NCBI RefSeq assembly: GCF_025024155.1
Contig: NW_026251766.1
Span: forward strand, 186,001 to 250,000
Length of the DNA: 64,000 bases
Reading direction: 5' to 3'
From: Gamsiella multidivaricata
Taxonomy: Eukaryota; Mortierellomycota; Mortierellomycetes; Mortierellales; Mortierellaceae
The notes under the pieces are model-generated. The model saw only the letters and a program-made list of their open reading frames with translations. It was not told where the DNA came from and ran no database searches. Position 1 is the stretch's first letter; every line of letters starts with the position of its first letter. Positions 12,916 to 23,591 of the stretch are shown piece by piece. Both the position numbers and the translations under genes were made by a program.

Positions 12916-12919
12916 AACC
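12446..12919. other. Upstream region of the phosducin-like gene
   Basis: No gene seen. The 150 bases before the start codon are pyrimidine-rich (CT-rich leader) and end in a 41-base T run that stops seven bases before the ATG. Confidence 0.6.
12873..12913. repeat. Poly(T) tract abutting a start codon
   Basis: 41 consecutive T on the plus strand, followed by GCAACC and the ATG at 12920 of the phosducin-like gene. It would be transcribed as poly(U) in the 5' leader unless transcription starts inside or after it. Confidence 0.95.
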
Positions 12920-14465
12920 ATGGCCGCCGAGGAAGCCAAACTGATGGGGCTAGACTTGCTCCCAGACCCCGAAAGAAGCAGCAATGCATCAAGAGATCAT
13001 CAACTCCGAGACGGCACCAGGGCACAGTACCTCTACAACAACGACGACCCGGAAGACTGGGGCTCGACGGCTTCCGAGTCTGAATCCTTCGATGGAACAG
13101 ACATCCATGACAAGGAGCTCGCATACGACTCACTCGAGACTGGCGGACTGACTGATCGTGAGATTGACCGTCTAGACGGCAAGACCTCAAGTCGATTAGG
13201 ATCAATAATTAGCCACAGTACAGGAGCAGTGACAGGAGGAGGGACAGGAAGCAATAGGGCGCCAGGGTACCCCGAACGGGATACCGGCGCCAACACAGGG
13301 CCCAAGGGCGTGATCGCAGACCAGAAATACCATCATCGGCAGCAGCTGCAGGAACGGCTTTCGTTTCAACAAGCCCACAATGCACGTATGCTGGCAAGGG
13401 CACCAACAACGACGACTTACCTTCAAGACATGGAGCGAGAACGGCAAGAAAAAAAGGAAAAGGGTCTGTTGGACGAGGACGATGGAAACGATACCATCGT
13501 AGTAGATGCTGATGAAAAGGCAATTCTAGAAAGAATTCGAGGAAATCGGCTGCGAGATATGACCTGGGCTACAAAGACGGGTGTGGCAGGAAGCGCAGGA
13601 TTGGCCAGTAAGAAGGTGTTTGGGTCTTTAATGGAGATGAACGCAGCGCAGTATGTGAGTGCGATCGATACGGAAAAGAAGGACGTTACTGTGATTATCC
13701 ATATCTACAGTGAGGTATGCTATTTTTCTTTGCTTCTGGGTGCGACGGGCGGGTATTTCCGCCACGGTGCTGTCTTTGTATGCAGAATGCGTTTACTTCG
13801 AGGAGAGTCCTTACCAAACGCAATTGCTTTTCTTTTTGTGTTTATTGCATTAGCGCAATGCAGCATGCAAGAAGCTAGACGGATACTTAATTCAGCTAGC
13901 AGGACGGTACGCGACCACAAAGTTCATTCGAATCAAAGCTCCTGAGGTTGACTTTGACGAAGAGGTCTGCCCGACAGTGCTTGTTTACCGCGCAGGCGAC
14001 CTGATTGCTAATCTTGTCATGATCACTTACGAACTGAGCGAGGACTATGATGATGTCGAACTCGAGGAGCTGTTTACAAGGTACGCCGTGATCCTTCGCC
14101 GTTTACTCGTCTTTGCAGGCACTGGATAAGGGAGTGGGCATACTATCGCCTTCATTTAAAGTAATTCATTTTGTGTATCTAGATACAAGGTCCTATCGCC
14201 GCATGACCAATACCGGCGTGAGACCTCATTCTTAGAGCATTCACTATTGGACTCGTCCCTCAATACGGTGTCGTCCATGTCATCCCAGTTTGGAGAACTC
14301 AACATGATGAGTCTTGGGCTCAGCGTTGGAGGCGAGACTACAGAGACATCATTTGGCGGTAGTGGCGGTAGGCGAGGGATCCTAGGTGGAAACGTAAAAG
14401 AGTTTCGCTACCAGGACTATGAGGATGATGAGGATGAGGACAAGGAGGATAACCGCCGACACTGA
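12920..14465 (+). CDS. Phosducin-like protein (PhLP1 type)
   Basis: Three exons in phase: 12920-13714, 13854-14080 and 14183-14465 (434 residues). The ATG at 12920 is chosen because the longer upstream frame would translate the poly-T tract as poly-Phe. Residues 1-230 are polar and acidic with a helical N-terminal region. From about residue 245 the thioredoxin-like phosducin domain begins (QYVSAIDTEKKDVTVIIHIY). Across the first splice it continues ACKKLDGYLIQLAGRYATTK, FIRIKAPEVDFDEEVCPTVL, VYRAGDLIANLVMITYEL and the DVELEELF helix. The tail is Ser/Gly-rich and ends in an acidic run. Phosducin-like proteins act in the cytosol as co-chaperones of the CCT chaperonin in folding G-protein beta-gamma dimers. 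The extended C-terminal tail after the domain is longer than in animals. Confidence 0.9.
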
Positions 14466-14654
14466 GCAGAGGTGACTCTATCAAGACCGCTAGATGACTC
14501 GAAGGCTCAAGCCGTATTTACCGCTATAGTCCTACAGAACAAAATAACTATAGACCTGCAAGACAAAGAATGAATGCTACACAACCTGTTCTTTGTAGGT
14601 AATCTCAGGGTGGGTAGAACAAAAGACAAGGAGTGACTTGCTAGCTATATTGCT

Positions 14655-16951
14655 ATGCGCCGTTCGAATTGGCGCTTCTTGCCGGCTCAGTGCGTCGGGC
14701 CACTTAAAGCCCTTTACCTATTGAAGGGCTGCGTTAGCTATATTCTGGCCAGCGTTGTGGTCCCGACTGCGCTAGAGGCTAGCCTTGGGGTGCAACTTGT
14801 GTGCTGCGTCAAATGCTCCTCGACGCTCGGAATTTGTCGAGGCTGCATACCAGCATCCCTTCGTCGGTGGCCTACACACAGCGATATTCGTAGGAGTAGA
14901 ATGTCAAGAATATACGCATATCGTACCTTCCTTCATCGTTGCAAACAGAACGCTTCCTCAGTTTCCGCGTACCTAAATTTAGAGTCTTGATATAAACTTG
15001 TTCGACTTGACCAGTCCTCCGCTCCTGCCCTGAAGTCGCCGTCAATGATAACGACCATAACTCGTCGCTGACTCCTCGTGGCCCTCGTTCGGGCCGTCCT
15101 GAACATCCCATTGGTTGCACGTCCTACCTTGACCTTCTCCCCTTGCTCCTTGAGAGGACGAGCGGCCTTCAGACCCTTTGATCCGTAGAAGGCCCTCAAA
15201 TCTTTCTTGACCGTAAAGACTGAGTCTGCATCCCTAAGTTCCTCGAACTGCTAGGCCAATTAGACTCCTTGAGGGTCGGAACACCCAGCAAGCCGAATTC
15301 TTGCCTCAAGGTCGTTGATGCTCGCCATCCCCTCTGCAGCTTTGATTCATTTGTCTTTTTTGAGGCGCCTCAGCAGCTTTGCGTGTCGTTGGCTGTTCCA
15401 GCTATGGCACCCCTTGAGCAACGACAGTCTCCAGGACTTTTCAGATATGAGCAATTTCACGACTATGGCTGTTGCGGCATTCTTTATACCTGGGTCGATG
15501 GCAAGCACGATGTGGCTCAAGTTCTTCCTGCAGTGTATGGATCGTTTCGGTCAGGTGCTTCACCTTGGGGCTCGTGGATGCAGCCAAGGCCTTGCTGGCG
15601 CCTGCGACGTCCTGCTGATTATTCGCTTTCAGCGGCTATGTGGAGCAGGAGGCGGTGCTCTGGGAGGCGTTGCCGCCCTCGTCCTCGTCCTCGCCCTCGC
15701 CCTCGTCCTTCTTTCTACGCTGAGTAGGACAGACTGTAGGCGTGGATCTTAAGCTGGTGCCCATCGGTTCACAGAGTGCCAGGAAGCACGTACTTCCCTG
15801 CCTGGGTGGTGCTATTCATGGCCATGACATCGTCCTTGGCCTTTTCTACTCTGGTGTGGATGAAAGCTGAGTTGCCAGTGTGTTGAGCTGAGCTTGGCAA
15901 GGCAGAGAATCAAGATCGAGCACATGCGGCAAGAACTTGTTATCGGAGAACACCATACAGGCTTCTTGCCATGGAAAAACAGCTTTCGAGAAAGCTCTCC
16001 CGGGTGGGGCTGAGTCGTTTCATAGCTTCTACAGATCTTCCGAATATCCTGGTCAGTTTGCTCCTCTCTTCCTTATCTGGTCTTCTGGTCCATATGCAGC
16101 CAGCAATTGCTTTCGCTGATCAAGCAGAAGGTGTCCTTGTGCCCTGGCATCGGAAGGTGCGCGAAGTGATCTAAGGACGGCAACTTGGTATCGAGGATCT
16201 AAAACACGGACGCCGGGTCGTGGACTGAGGACTTGTCGTGGTCATCGGTCCTACTCATGAAAGCCGTCTCCCTGAATCACTGCCCATCTTGGGCTCCGGA
16301 AGTTGATCTGTGCAAAGACGAAGTATACTAGAAGTACTCAGGCTGCATGACAAAGTCGCGACAGTGGACAGAGATATAAACAGAACACTTGAATTTGGAA
16401 GCAAATATCCGGAGGTACCATCTGATCGGATTCCTCAGTAGTTGGTCAACTTGTTCCAGAAACGGAGACGGGGTCGCGTCATCGAGGTACCCCTTCACTC
16501 TCTGAATTCGGGCGCCCTTGATCCCAGGTACTATCTTAAACAACTCGAGTGTTGTTAGCGCCGAGTTAAACCTGACACCGCTGTCCTTCAGTCTGTCCCA
16601 GCGACGCATTCCTTTTACGAGCGTCTTGAAGATCCATGTTGAGCTTGACAGGGTCCTGGATAGCCGACCCGATACACCGACTCGCTTGAAGATAGCCACC
16701 GGTGCTGTAATTCTGCTGCAGTCCACGTTGAAGGGGCCGATCAATAGTTCCAACATTCCAACATTCATCGTTACCACCGCGAAATTACCGTTTATTACGT
16801 CTCCAACGCTTTTTTTTTTTTTTTTTGGGGGGGGGAGGTTGAGTTGGGTTGGGTGGGGTGGGTTGGGGGAGTTTCTGGATCCATTTCCGAAGCGGAATTG
16901 CTCAGAATTTTTCTTTGCGAGATTTCTGGGTCTTGAACTGATTCTTGTCAT
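14655..16951 (-). pseudogene. Fanzor relic A (RuvC nuclease, heavily decayed)
   Basis: Minus-strand fragments in shifting frames keep the order of Fanzor/TnpB motifs. RuvC-I is HIVLAIDPGIKNAATAIVVK (Asp codon 15494-15496). Next comes a helical linker VKKDLRAFYGSKGLKAARPL and the beta strand RVMVVIIDGDFRAG that occupies the RuvC-II region. RuvC-III is RDHNAGQNIANAALQ followed by VKGFKWPDAL (Asp codon 14760-14762). Stops interrupt the RuvC-III frame at 14772-14774 and 14718-14720. Upstream, an open minus frame of 207 codons (16328-16951) has protein-like composition (TMNVGMLELLIGPFNVDCS) and may be the N-terminal lobe, but this is uncertain. Fanzors are eukaryotic RNA-guided DNA nucleases spread by transposons. 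The motif set differs from relics B and C (DPGIK against DPGEV and DRGQA), so it is a different Fanzor lineage. Confidence 0.65.
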
Positions 16952-17615
16952 TCTTATCGACGTTCTTAGCTTGCCTTCCCCTTGGAGCTGGCTTTCCGCT
17001 TCATTCTAGTTGGCGCTGAAGACAGGCTGGATGAACTCCTTTGCCTTTTATTTATTGCCAGACGTGTGGTAACTTACTTATCTTATGAGGACCATCTTTG
17101 AGTTTATCCAGATCACCCTGAACTCCTCCAACGCTCTATCGTGCACGACTTCGGTATGCAGCGCGTTTCCTCGACATCTCTTCGTGAGAGAACTCACTCT
17201 CGAGTGCTCCCTCAGGAACCGAAATTAAAAGGACGTTCGCCGGTTCCCAGTATCTTCGAATAGCTCCCAAAGCTGAACCTCCTCCTGCGATTGTTACCAA
17301 TCTTCTTTTTCAGTGCGCTTCTCTTTTTGTTCTCGAGCTCTAGCTGCAAAGGAGGTAGCAAAATATCTGTAGCCTATCGTTCTTAAAACAACACTTGCAG
17401 CGATGTTTTATTCCACTCATCACAATTCCAATTGATAATCTGGGAATGGCGATTTTCAAAAGTGGGCCATGATGAATAGAACACGTTCGGCAACTACGAG
17501 TCGAAGGACTAGCCCTTGCCCACGTACATGTACTTAAATTCTGACTGCGTAAAAAAACCCTTTTCAGGTTCATCAACGAAACTTGCTCAACAACAAACAA
17601 CCGCACCAAGACTCA
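16952..17615. other. Intergenic region upstream of the IWR1 gene
   Basis: No supported gene. The poly-T/poly-G stretch at 16809-16870 lies inside the neighbouring relic. About 600 bases of AT-richer sequence precede the IWR1 start. Confidence 0.5.
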
Positions 17616-20032
17616 ATGACGTCCAGCTCAGCCGATTCCGAAAACATTCCAGGAGTAGATCAGCATGATCAGGTATTGCCTTGCATTCTACGCAACTCAA
17701 CCTTGGTCTCCGTGGTGTATTCATTAGTTTCCTGCACGAGGAACCCGTGCTTACCCGGAGTTACTCAACCATAGAGACATGAGCGTTTGTCCAGCTCAAC
17801 CAACCCAGATACAACTATGGCAAATAATCAGCAAACATGGGGGCAAGTCGATAAGACCAAGGCAAACTCGTTGGAAACGCCCTCGTCACCAGTGCCAACT
17901 CCGAAGTCTACAGAACCGCAACGGCCATCAATTTTCACGAAGAAAAAACCGACCGTCGCCTCCGTGGGCGACAGGCCACTTTTAAAGCCCTTCAACAACA
18001 AATTTATTGACTATAATAACCCAGGAAAGGATAATCTAGTTTCAGCGAAGCCGCGAAAGGGTGTTCCCATTCACTCTCCTGGGTTTGGACACACGCTATC
18101 GACTTCATCCAATAACCAGACTCATCAGAGCGGGATCCAAAGTGATGGTGGGGACTCTACAATAACTCAGCCTCAGACGACTAGCGAAACTGTAACAAGC
18201 ACCAACGCAGCAAGTGAGATTACTGAACACGATGTATACACCATTCTGAGAATCAAGCGCAAGCGCAATGAAGAACCCTTGGATACATTGGGTAAGGGTC
18301 GTTGGTGGACTTCGTTAGCTCCTCTAACTTGCGTGGTGGTGCGAGGGCTCACAGGTCTGCACAACTGTAAAGATGTTCTAATTACCTTTCGTCATTTAAT
18401 TTCCGACATCCTCAATGATATACAGTGGTCCAGGAACAGCTCGAGAAGTTAAATGGGAAAAGGCGAAAAAGGCGCGGCGATGAAGTGGATGGTGAGGGTG
18501 AGAAAGCAGAGCCGGATTTTCCAGCGCCAAGTAAGCAGCATGCTGTCATTCTGTTCGGCCCATGAAGCACATCAGGATACTGCGGGATTCTCAGCAAGTC
18601 TAACTTTTTTGCTATATCTTTGGAAAACAACATAGAGATATCTCCGGCAGTGTTCAGACTGGCTACAACAGTCAACAAGGAGAGCTTTAAGGATCCAACT
18701 CAGTCGATTGAGCTTAGAGTAACGATGAAGCCTTTGATTGAACATCTGATTCACCTGCGGTCAACAACTGAGGTGCCACTTTTGTACTGAAGCATCATCT
18801 TGGATTTGGATTCTAGGACAAGATTACACATCTAGCAGAGACAATGCGACCAAGGTCTCGTCTGTCAGATCGTCATATACCGGAGTTTGAAGATCGTATT
18901 CACGAGCGGAGGGGAGCTCTCGTGCAAGGGAAGAAGGAAGAGGTTCGGACTGCGCGCTACAGGGTGATTAATCAGAACAGGACGGGCCTAGGTAAACCGG
19001 AGCAGCTTCCGCCAGTAGTCAAGTATGAGGGCAGTAACTAATGATGAGGACCAATGCAGCATGCGAACGCGTATTGTTTAAATAGGCCACTTACAGCACA
19101 CCTACCTCATTCGGTATGACAACTTTAGGTCATCTGTAGAGGTGGAAGCTGAGGCGGCATTGGACATGTTTAAGATGTATGATGCTGTCAAAGAGGAGGA
19201 CTCTTCAAGCAAGAAGGAGCTGTAAGTATTCATGCCAAAAACGGATAGCGGATCAGCGATCGTCGCGCCCCCTGTACTAATATTAATCACATTCACTGTA
19301 CATCAACTTTCTAGGTTGCGTGAAGCAGAGGAGTCCGATATTATGTGCAACTTCCTACCCATGGTGCGCGAATACCTGACAAGTAAGTTTGCTTTGACTC
19401 AAGCTTGGCTCACCGCTGTGAAATGTATGACTGACCTAGACAAATGCTACTGCATATTCATCATCTTGATGTATCCTAGTTGCAGAGAACGTCCCGAATC
19501 CAAAGATCACAGTGGAGACATGCAAAAACGCCGGAAGCCAAGACTCAGAGGATGACTTCGTATATGATATCTACTATCGAGATTTGCATGCGGGCCATCA
19601 ACAAGAGTCGACGCATCGAGCTGTCGGAGCACTGTATGTATGCTTGATCACACTAGCTATTCGGAAGAAAAAAAGCATGTCGCTCTTATTTTTCTTATTG
19701 ATGACTGTATTCCGTTTTCGTTATTTCACGAATCTGTATAGACTGTGGTTCAGCGATGATGAAAACAATTTTATGAACGAGGATGATTCAAGTGAGGACG
19801 ACTATGAAGATTCTGACTCGAATGCTGAGGACTACTACCAGAATGACTATCCGGAGGACGAGCTCAGTGATGGGGACCATGACTGTAAGTTGAGTTTGGT
19901 GTTTGTTGTATACCTGCATTATGGAAACAGCCGGTGGAACTGGAACACGCTTCTGAGAGCTTTTATCCAATCTTATTTGGCCTATCAGTAGATGAGTTAT
20001 CAGGGACCGACGATGGATACTACGCGTATTAA
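17616..20032 (+). CDS. IWR1/SLC7A6OS-type RNA polymerase II nuclear import factor
   Basis: Ten short exons join in phase: 17616-17672, 17784-18291, 18426-18530, 18636-18772, 18817-19022, 19129-19221, 19315-19382, 19480-19633, 19742-19884 and 19992-20032 (503 residues). An in-frame ATG at 17583 would add 11 residues. The family's hallmark N-terminal block VYTILRIKRKRNEEPLDTL is present, running across an intron into VVQEQLEKLNGKRRKRR, a nuclear-localisation-type basic patch. The C-terminal Iwr1 motif DDFVYDIYYRD is followed by LLWFSDDENNFMNEDDSSE and a long acidic stretch. Yeast Iwr1 binds assembled RNA polymerase II in the cytoplasm and carries it to the nucleus through importin. An N-terminal Ser/Thr/Pro extension of about 150 residues before the KRKR block is unusual compared with the human protein. 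Confidence 0.88.
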
Positions 20033-20164
20033 AGTGTCAAGGGTCAGCGGTCTGATAGAGCAGTAGCAACATCCCAGAAAGACAATAAAGCAGCGCTCCA
20101 TCTGGTGGATATCACTGGCGTTCATGCTCAAATAAGGTTTACGCCGCAACCTTTTTTACGCTTA

Positions 20165-21199
20165 TTTTCCTGGTCTTGTACAAACAGAACCAAGGTCCTG
20201 TGCTGGCGACAAAAATGACACCTGCGGTCGATCATGAATCAGTTTGGCCGTGTTACTTTTGAAACCATACCGCCATGTACTTGGAGAGTAACCGGTTGAG
20301 CGCCTCTTCTCAGCTCTAAAGACCTCTAGTGTTGGATGAAAAATCGTCAACAAATGTTTTAAAGATCAGCCTATTGAACATGCAATACAATTTCTTGCGC
20401 GATATACCTAAAATGTTTGCTTGCCCATGAACTGGCTGGCTTCAAATGCCTTGATCGCAAGTAGGTGTCCTTACCCTGGTACTCTTCAAACACGAACCCT
20501 AGATCCCTGTTCGAAACCGTAGTCGGAAGCACATCGATCTAGTTGACCAGCACGACAGCACTCTGCATAGCGTCCACAGCTCTCTGTGCGCCAGACGGGA
20601 TCATCCTGTGACAGATATTGCCCAGGAGCATAACACGCCCGGCATACCAGGCGTCGAAAACCCATCCTTTTAGGACCCAATCATAAACATTCTTTCTGGT
20701 ACTATTTTCGTCACGGATCTGGAAGTCCCGCACAGTCTGACACATGGTCTCAACACCATTGGGACTCATTCGTTGTAGTCGACGCTCTCTTTTGTCGAGT
20801 ATTGTATGAGTATTGTGCCACACCTCAGCAAATGACATTCCATTTCATGGGAAAGACGATCCACTGAACAGAGAATATGGTGAAGAGGAAATGAATCAGC
20901 TTACGAAGTATGGCCTGCCTTTAGCTAAAGCGATTTGTGGATTGCTTACATTCGTGAGCAGTTCTGGGGATATTTCAGGATCCAGCTCTTTGGTTGTGCC
21001 CAAGTCATAGGTTCTACTAAGCGGCAGGGCTACTTAGGCACAGTCTGCCTGAAAGAGCCCCTCGCGAGTCACTTGCAACTCCCTGTGCATACATTGACGG
21101 ACGTGACCATGGGCGCTGTCGGCTCCAACGAGAACTTCACCCGAGTATGTGGGTCCATCCGCATAATTGACAGTAACCGAGGTTGCGGTTGGAGCTAAG
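20165..21199 (-). pseudogene. FAD-dependent monooxygenase relic, N-terminally truncated
   Basis: Minus-strand frames carry three diagnostic parts of group A flavoprotein hydroxylases. The first is VTVNYADGPTYSGEVLVGAD, the strand-turn before the ribose-binding GAD motif (near 21170-21100), interrupted by a TAA near 21030. The second is WYAGRVMLLGNICHRMIPSG with AVDAMQSA, the GD motif region (20539-20838; the normal GDACH is here GNICH). The third is a C-terminal piece ending RPQVSFLSPAQDLGSV (20162-20353). The N-terminal GxGxxG dinucleotide-binding segment is absent, several frames are used, and the GD motif Asp is Asn. This is a dead copy of a salicylate-hydroxylase-like monooxygenase. Such enzymes are multicopy in soil fungi. 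Confidence 0.7.
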
Positions 21200-23591
21200 A
21201 TGGACTAGTCGATGGATATCACTTTTGAACATGTGTATCTTTGAGGTAGGGACTTGGCGGAAGGAAGGTTGCAGAGCAGAATGTAGAGACAAAAAGATGA
21301 AGGGATGAGGGGATATGGAATATAAATATGGTAGCGACGATGATGTGAATCGTATGTGGTAATCCTTACGGATGAGTTATTCCTCATGTAATACAAGTGG
21401 ACACAGCGGCATGCATGGTCTATTTGTCGCCTCTCCAGTACTGGCAAGAGATCGACATGCGTGGTTTGCATAGATGTGCATGTGCACATGAAAACAGCTG
21501 TTGTTACGAACAGCACTTCTCTGCTTGGCAGGAGCAGGATGCGTACCTGAATCTGCCGCCAATTTTCTTGCAGGATCTAATAAGCAAATACCTATCCTTC
21601 GATATCTCCATCCCAATCCCTTCGCAATCACAATGGGGACAATGTGGACGGTGACGCTACATCAGATGCGGAATGTCCTTCTGGGTCCTGACTAACCGTG
21701 TAGCTTCGACGGAGATCATTCCATGGTTTGATTGTGCTCGGGCTCCACTAATCGCGGAGTCTACTCTAACCATCCGCCAACACACAAAGACTGGGCTATC
21801 CTATTTCTGCTCAGCTTACTTTGTTTTGTTTTGTGCTGCTTAAAAGTACTCTTGCCTCATACCAAAAAGTCTAGCATAGTATTACGTTGTCGCAGCAGCC
21901 GTCTATGATCATTCTGCTAATGGGATGGTCTGCCGCGCCGCAAAGCACACAACAACAACCACAACGGATATCTATCTGACGCGCTCCATATTGCGTATTG
22001 AGCCCATTCATACGCATCTTCCACAGGCGATTGATTAGCCTAGGAAGTTAGACTATGTAGGCAGTGATTCGATATGGAAGCAAAACCTTGTTCTGTCGTG
22101 AGCAGGAAAGGACATGTGGAGCTGTTTTGGAGAAGGCAGACCGCTTGAGCCCGCCTCTTTAGCTGTTTTTGCAGCACAAACCATTCTTTCGGCGGAATAG
22201 GCGAGTCCGCCAATCAACACCCATGTTTCCTCAATACGATTCGACACCTGCTTCCGTGCGGTCCAACGCCAATGCCACTCGTGTTCAAGTATATGATTTC
22301 AACAGCTGCTAGACTAGATATAGGCAACACCTGTCTATCTCGGTCGACCCGTAATCCGCATTTACCTTTTCTCGGTAACTGCTCTGAGAAAGGTTCTAGG
22401 AGTCTGTGAGGAGCAACTGTCGGTGATCGGCATTGAGACAGGACATGGAAACAAGACCGACATTAGAGTAACAGAATGGACTGGAACAGATTAGTAGAAT
22501 TAAGCAGCTAATGAGGGTCAATGCCTGCCATGTGTCGTAGACAACGGATTGGCGCCAACGAAAAACTAAATGAACCCCGCTTAACTTCACCTCAACAAAG
22601 AACAAAAGAAAACCTGTATGTGCACTGATCGTGCTTGGCTACTGAACAAAACAGAACAAACAAAATGAGCATACGGATGTTTGTGTATGAATGTGGAGGC
22701 AGTGGTGGTGGTGATCCACAACCGCAGCTCACAGAAAACTCAAACTCTGTTCCTTCCGCGAGTGACCAGAGCCTGGTATCCATGAACATTTACACTTTAG
22801 CCGGAAGGCTCAGTCGCGTAGCTTCCATCTTCCATTTATTGATGTATTAAGCTAAGTGGGCTACGATTTGAATATGAATAAGCGAGCATGCCGCGTGCTC
22901 AGCGCTGTCTGGAGAGTCGCGCAGGCCAGGTTCTTATAACCATTGCGCTCTAACAAATTGCAGCCACGCATGGAGTACTGGACATTGGACATTGGGCATT
23001 GGGCCTGGATATACAGAGCAGATAGAGCAGATAAGCACTTGTGGCCTCTTTTCTTTTATGCGCATACGTTTCACATGGAGCGAACATGGAGATCTACAGA
23101 GCATGCCATGGCCATGGACACAATCACACATGCAGACCGGGGTCAGCCAAAGGGAGGTCGAGACATGGGGGAGAGACGGAACGAGAGCAGCGTCAACAAC
23201 AGCGGCACAAACAAAACGGTCGTGTCTGGCATGCAAGGGCGGCATACACGGTGCTTTGTGTAACCAGCCAATAAACGATAGTCCGGCCAATAAGACAACG
23301 CGTAGCTGTTTGCCCATAGTGCCCATAGTCGGAACGCTGCCGTGCTGCCTGTGCCACCTACGCCGAACGTGTTAAAAGCATTTTCAGAAGGATCTTCAGA
23401 GGGCATGCCAGCCCTCTCTATAAAAGCCCACCGCTGTCCGGACTCTTTCCTTCCGTTGACCGCTTTCCCTCTCACTGCCTGTCGGCGTCCAATTAGCCCG
23501 TCCATCCTGCCCCACCCCGTCCCCCCCTCCTCCTCCTCCTCCTCCCTCCAGCCGTCGCCTGCGTCCCTTTCCCCCTCCAAGCGTCCTCACC
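21200..23591. other. Gene-poor interval upstream of the DUF3712 gene
   Basis: About 2.4 kb in which no frame on either strand shows sustained protein-like composition or recognised motifs. The last 150 bases before 23592 are CT-rich, a typical fungal core promoter and leader, with TATAAA-like sequence at about 23420. No repeat structure was seen. Confidence 0.5.
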
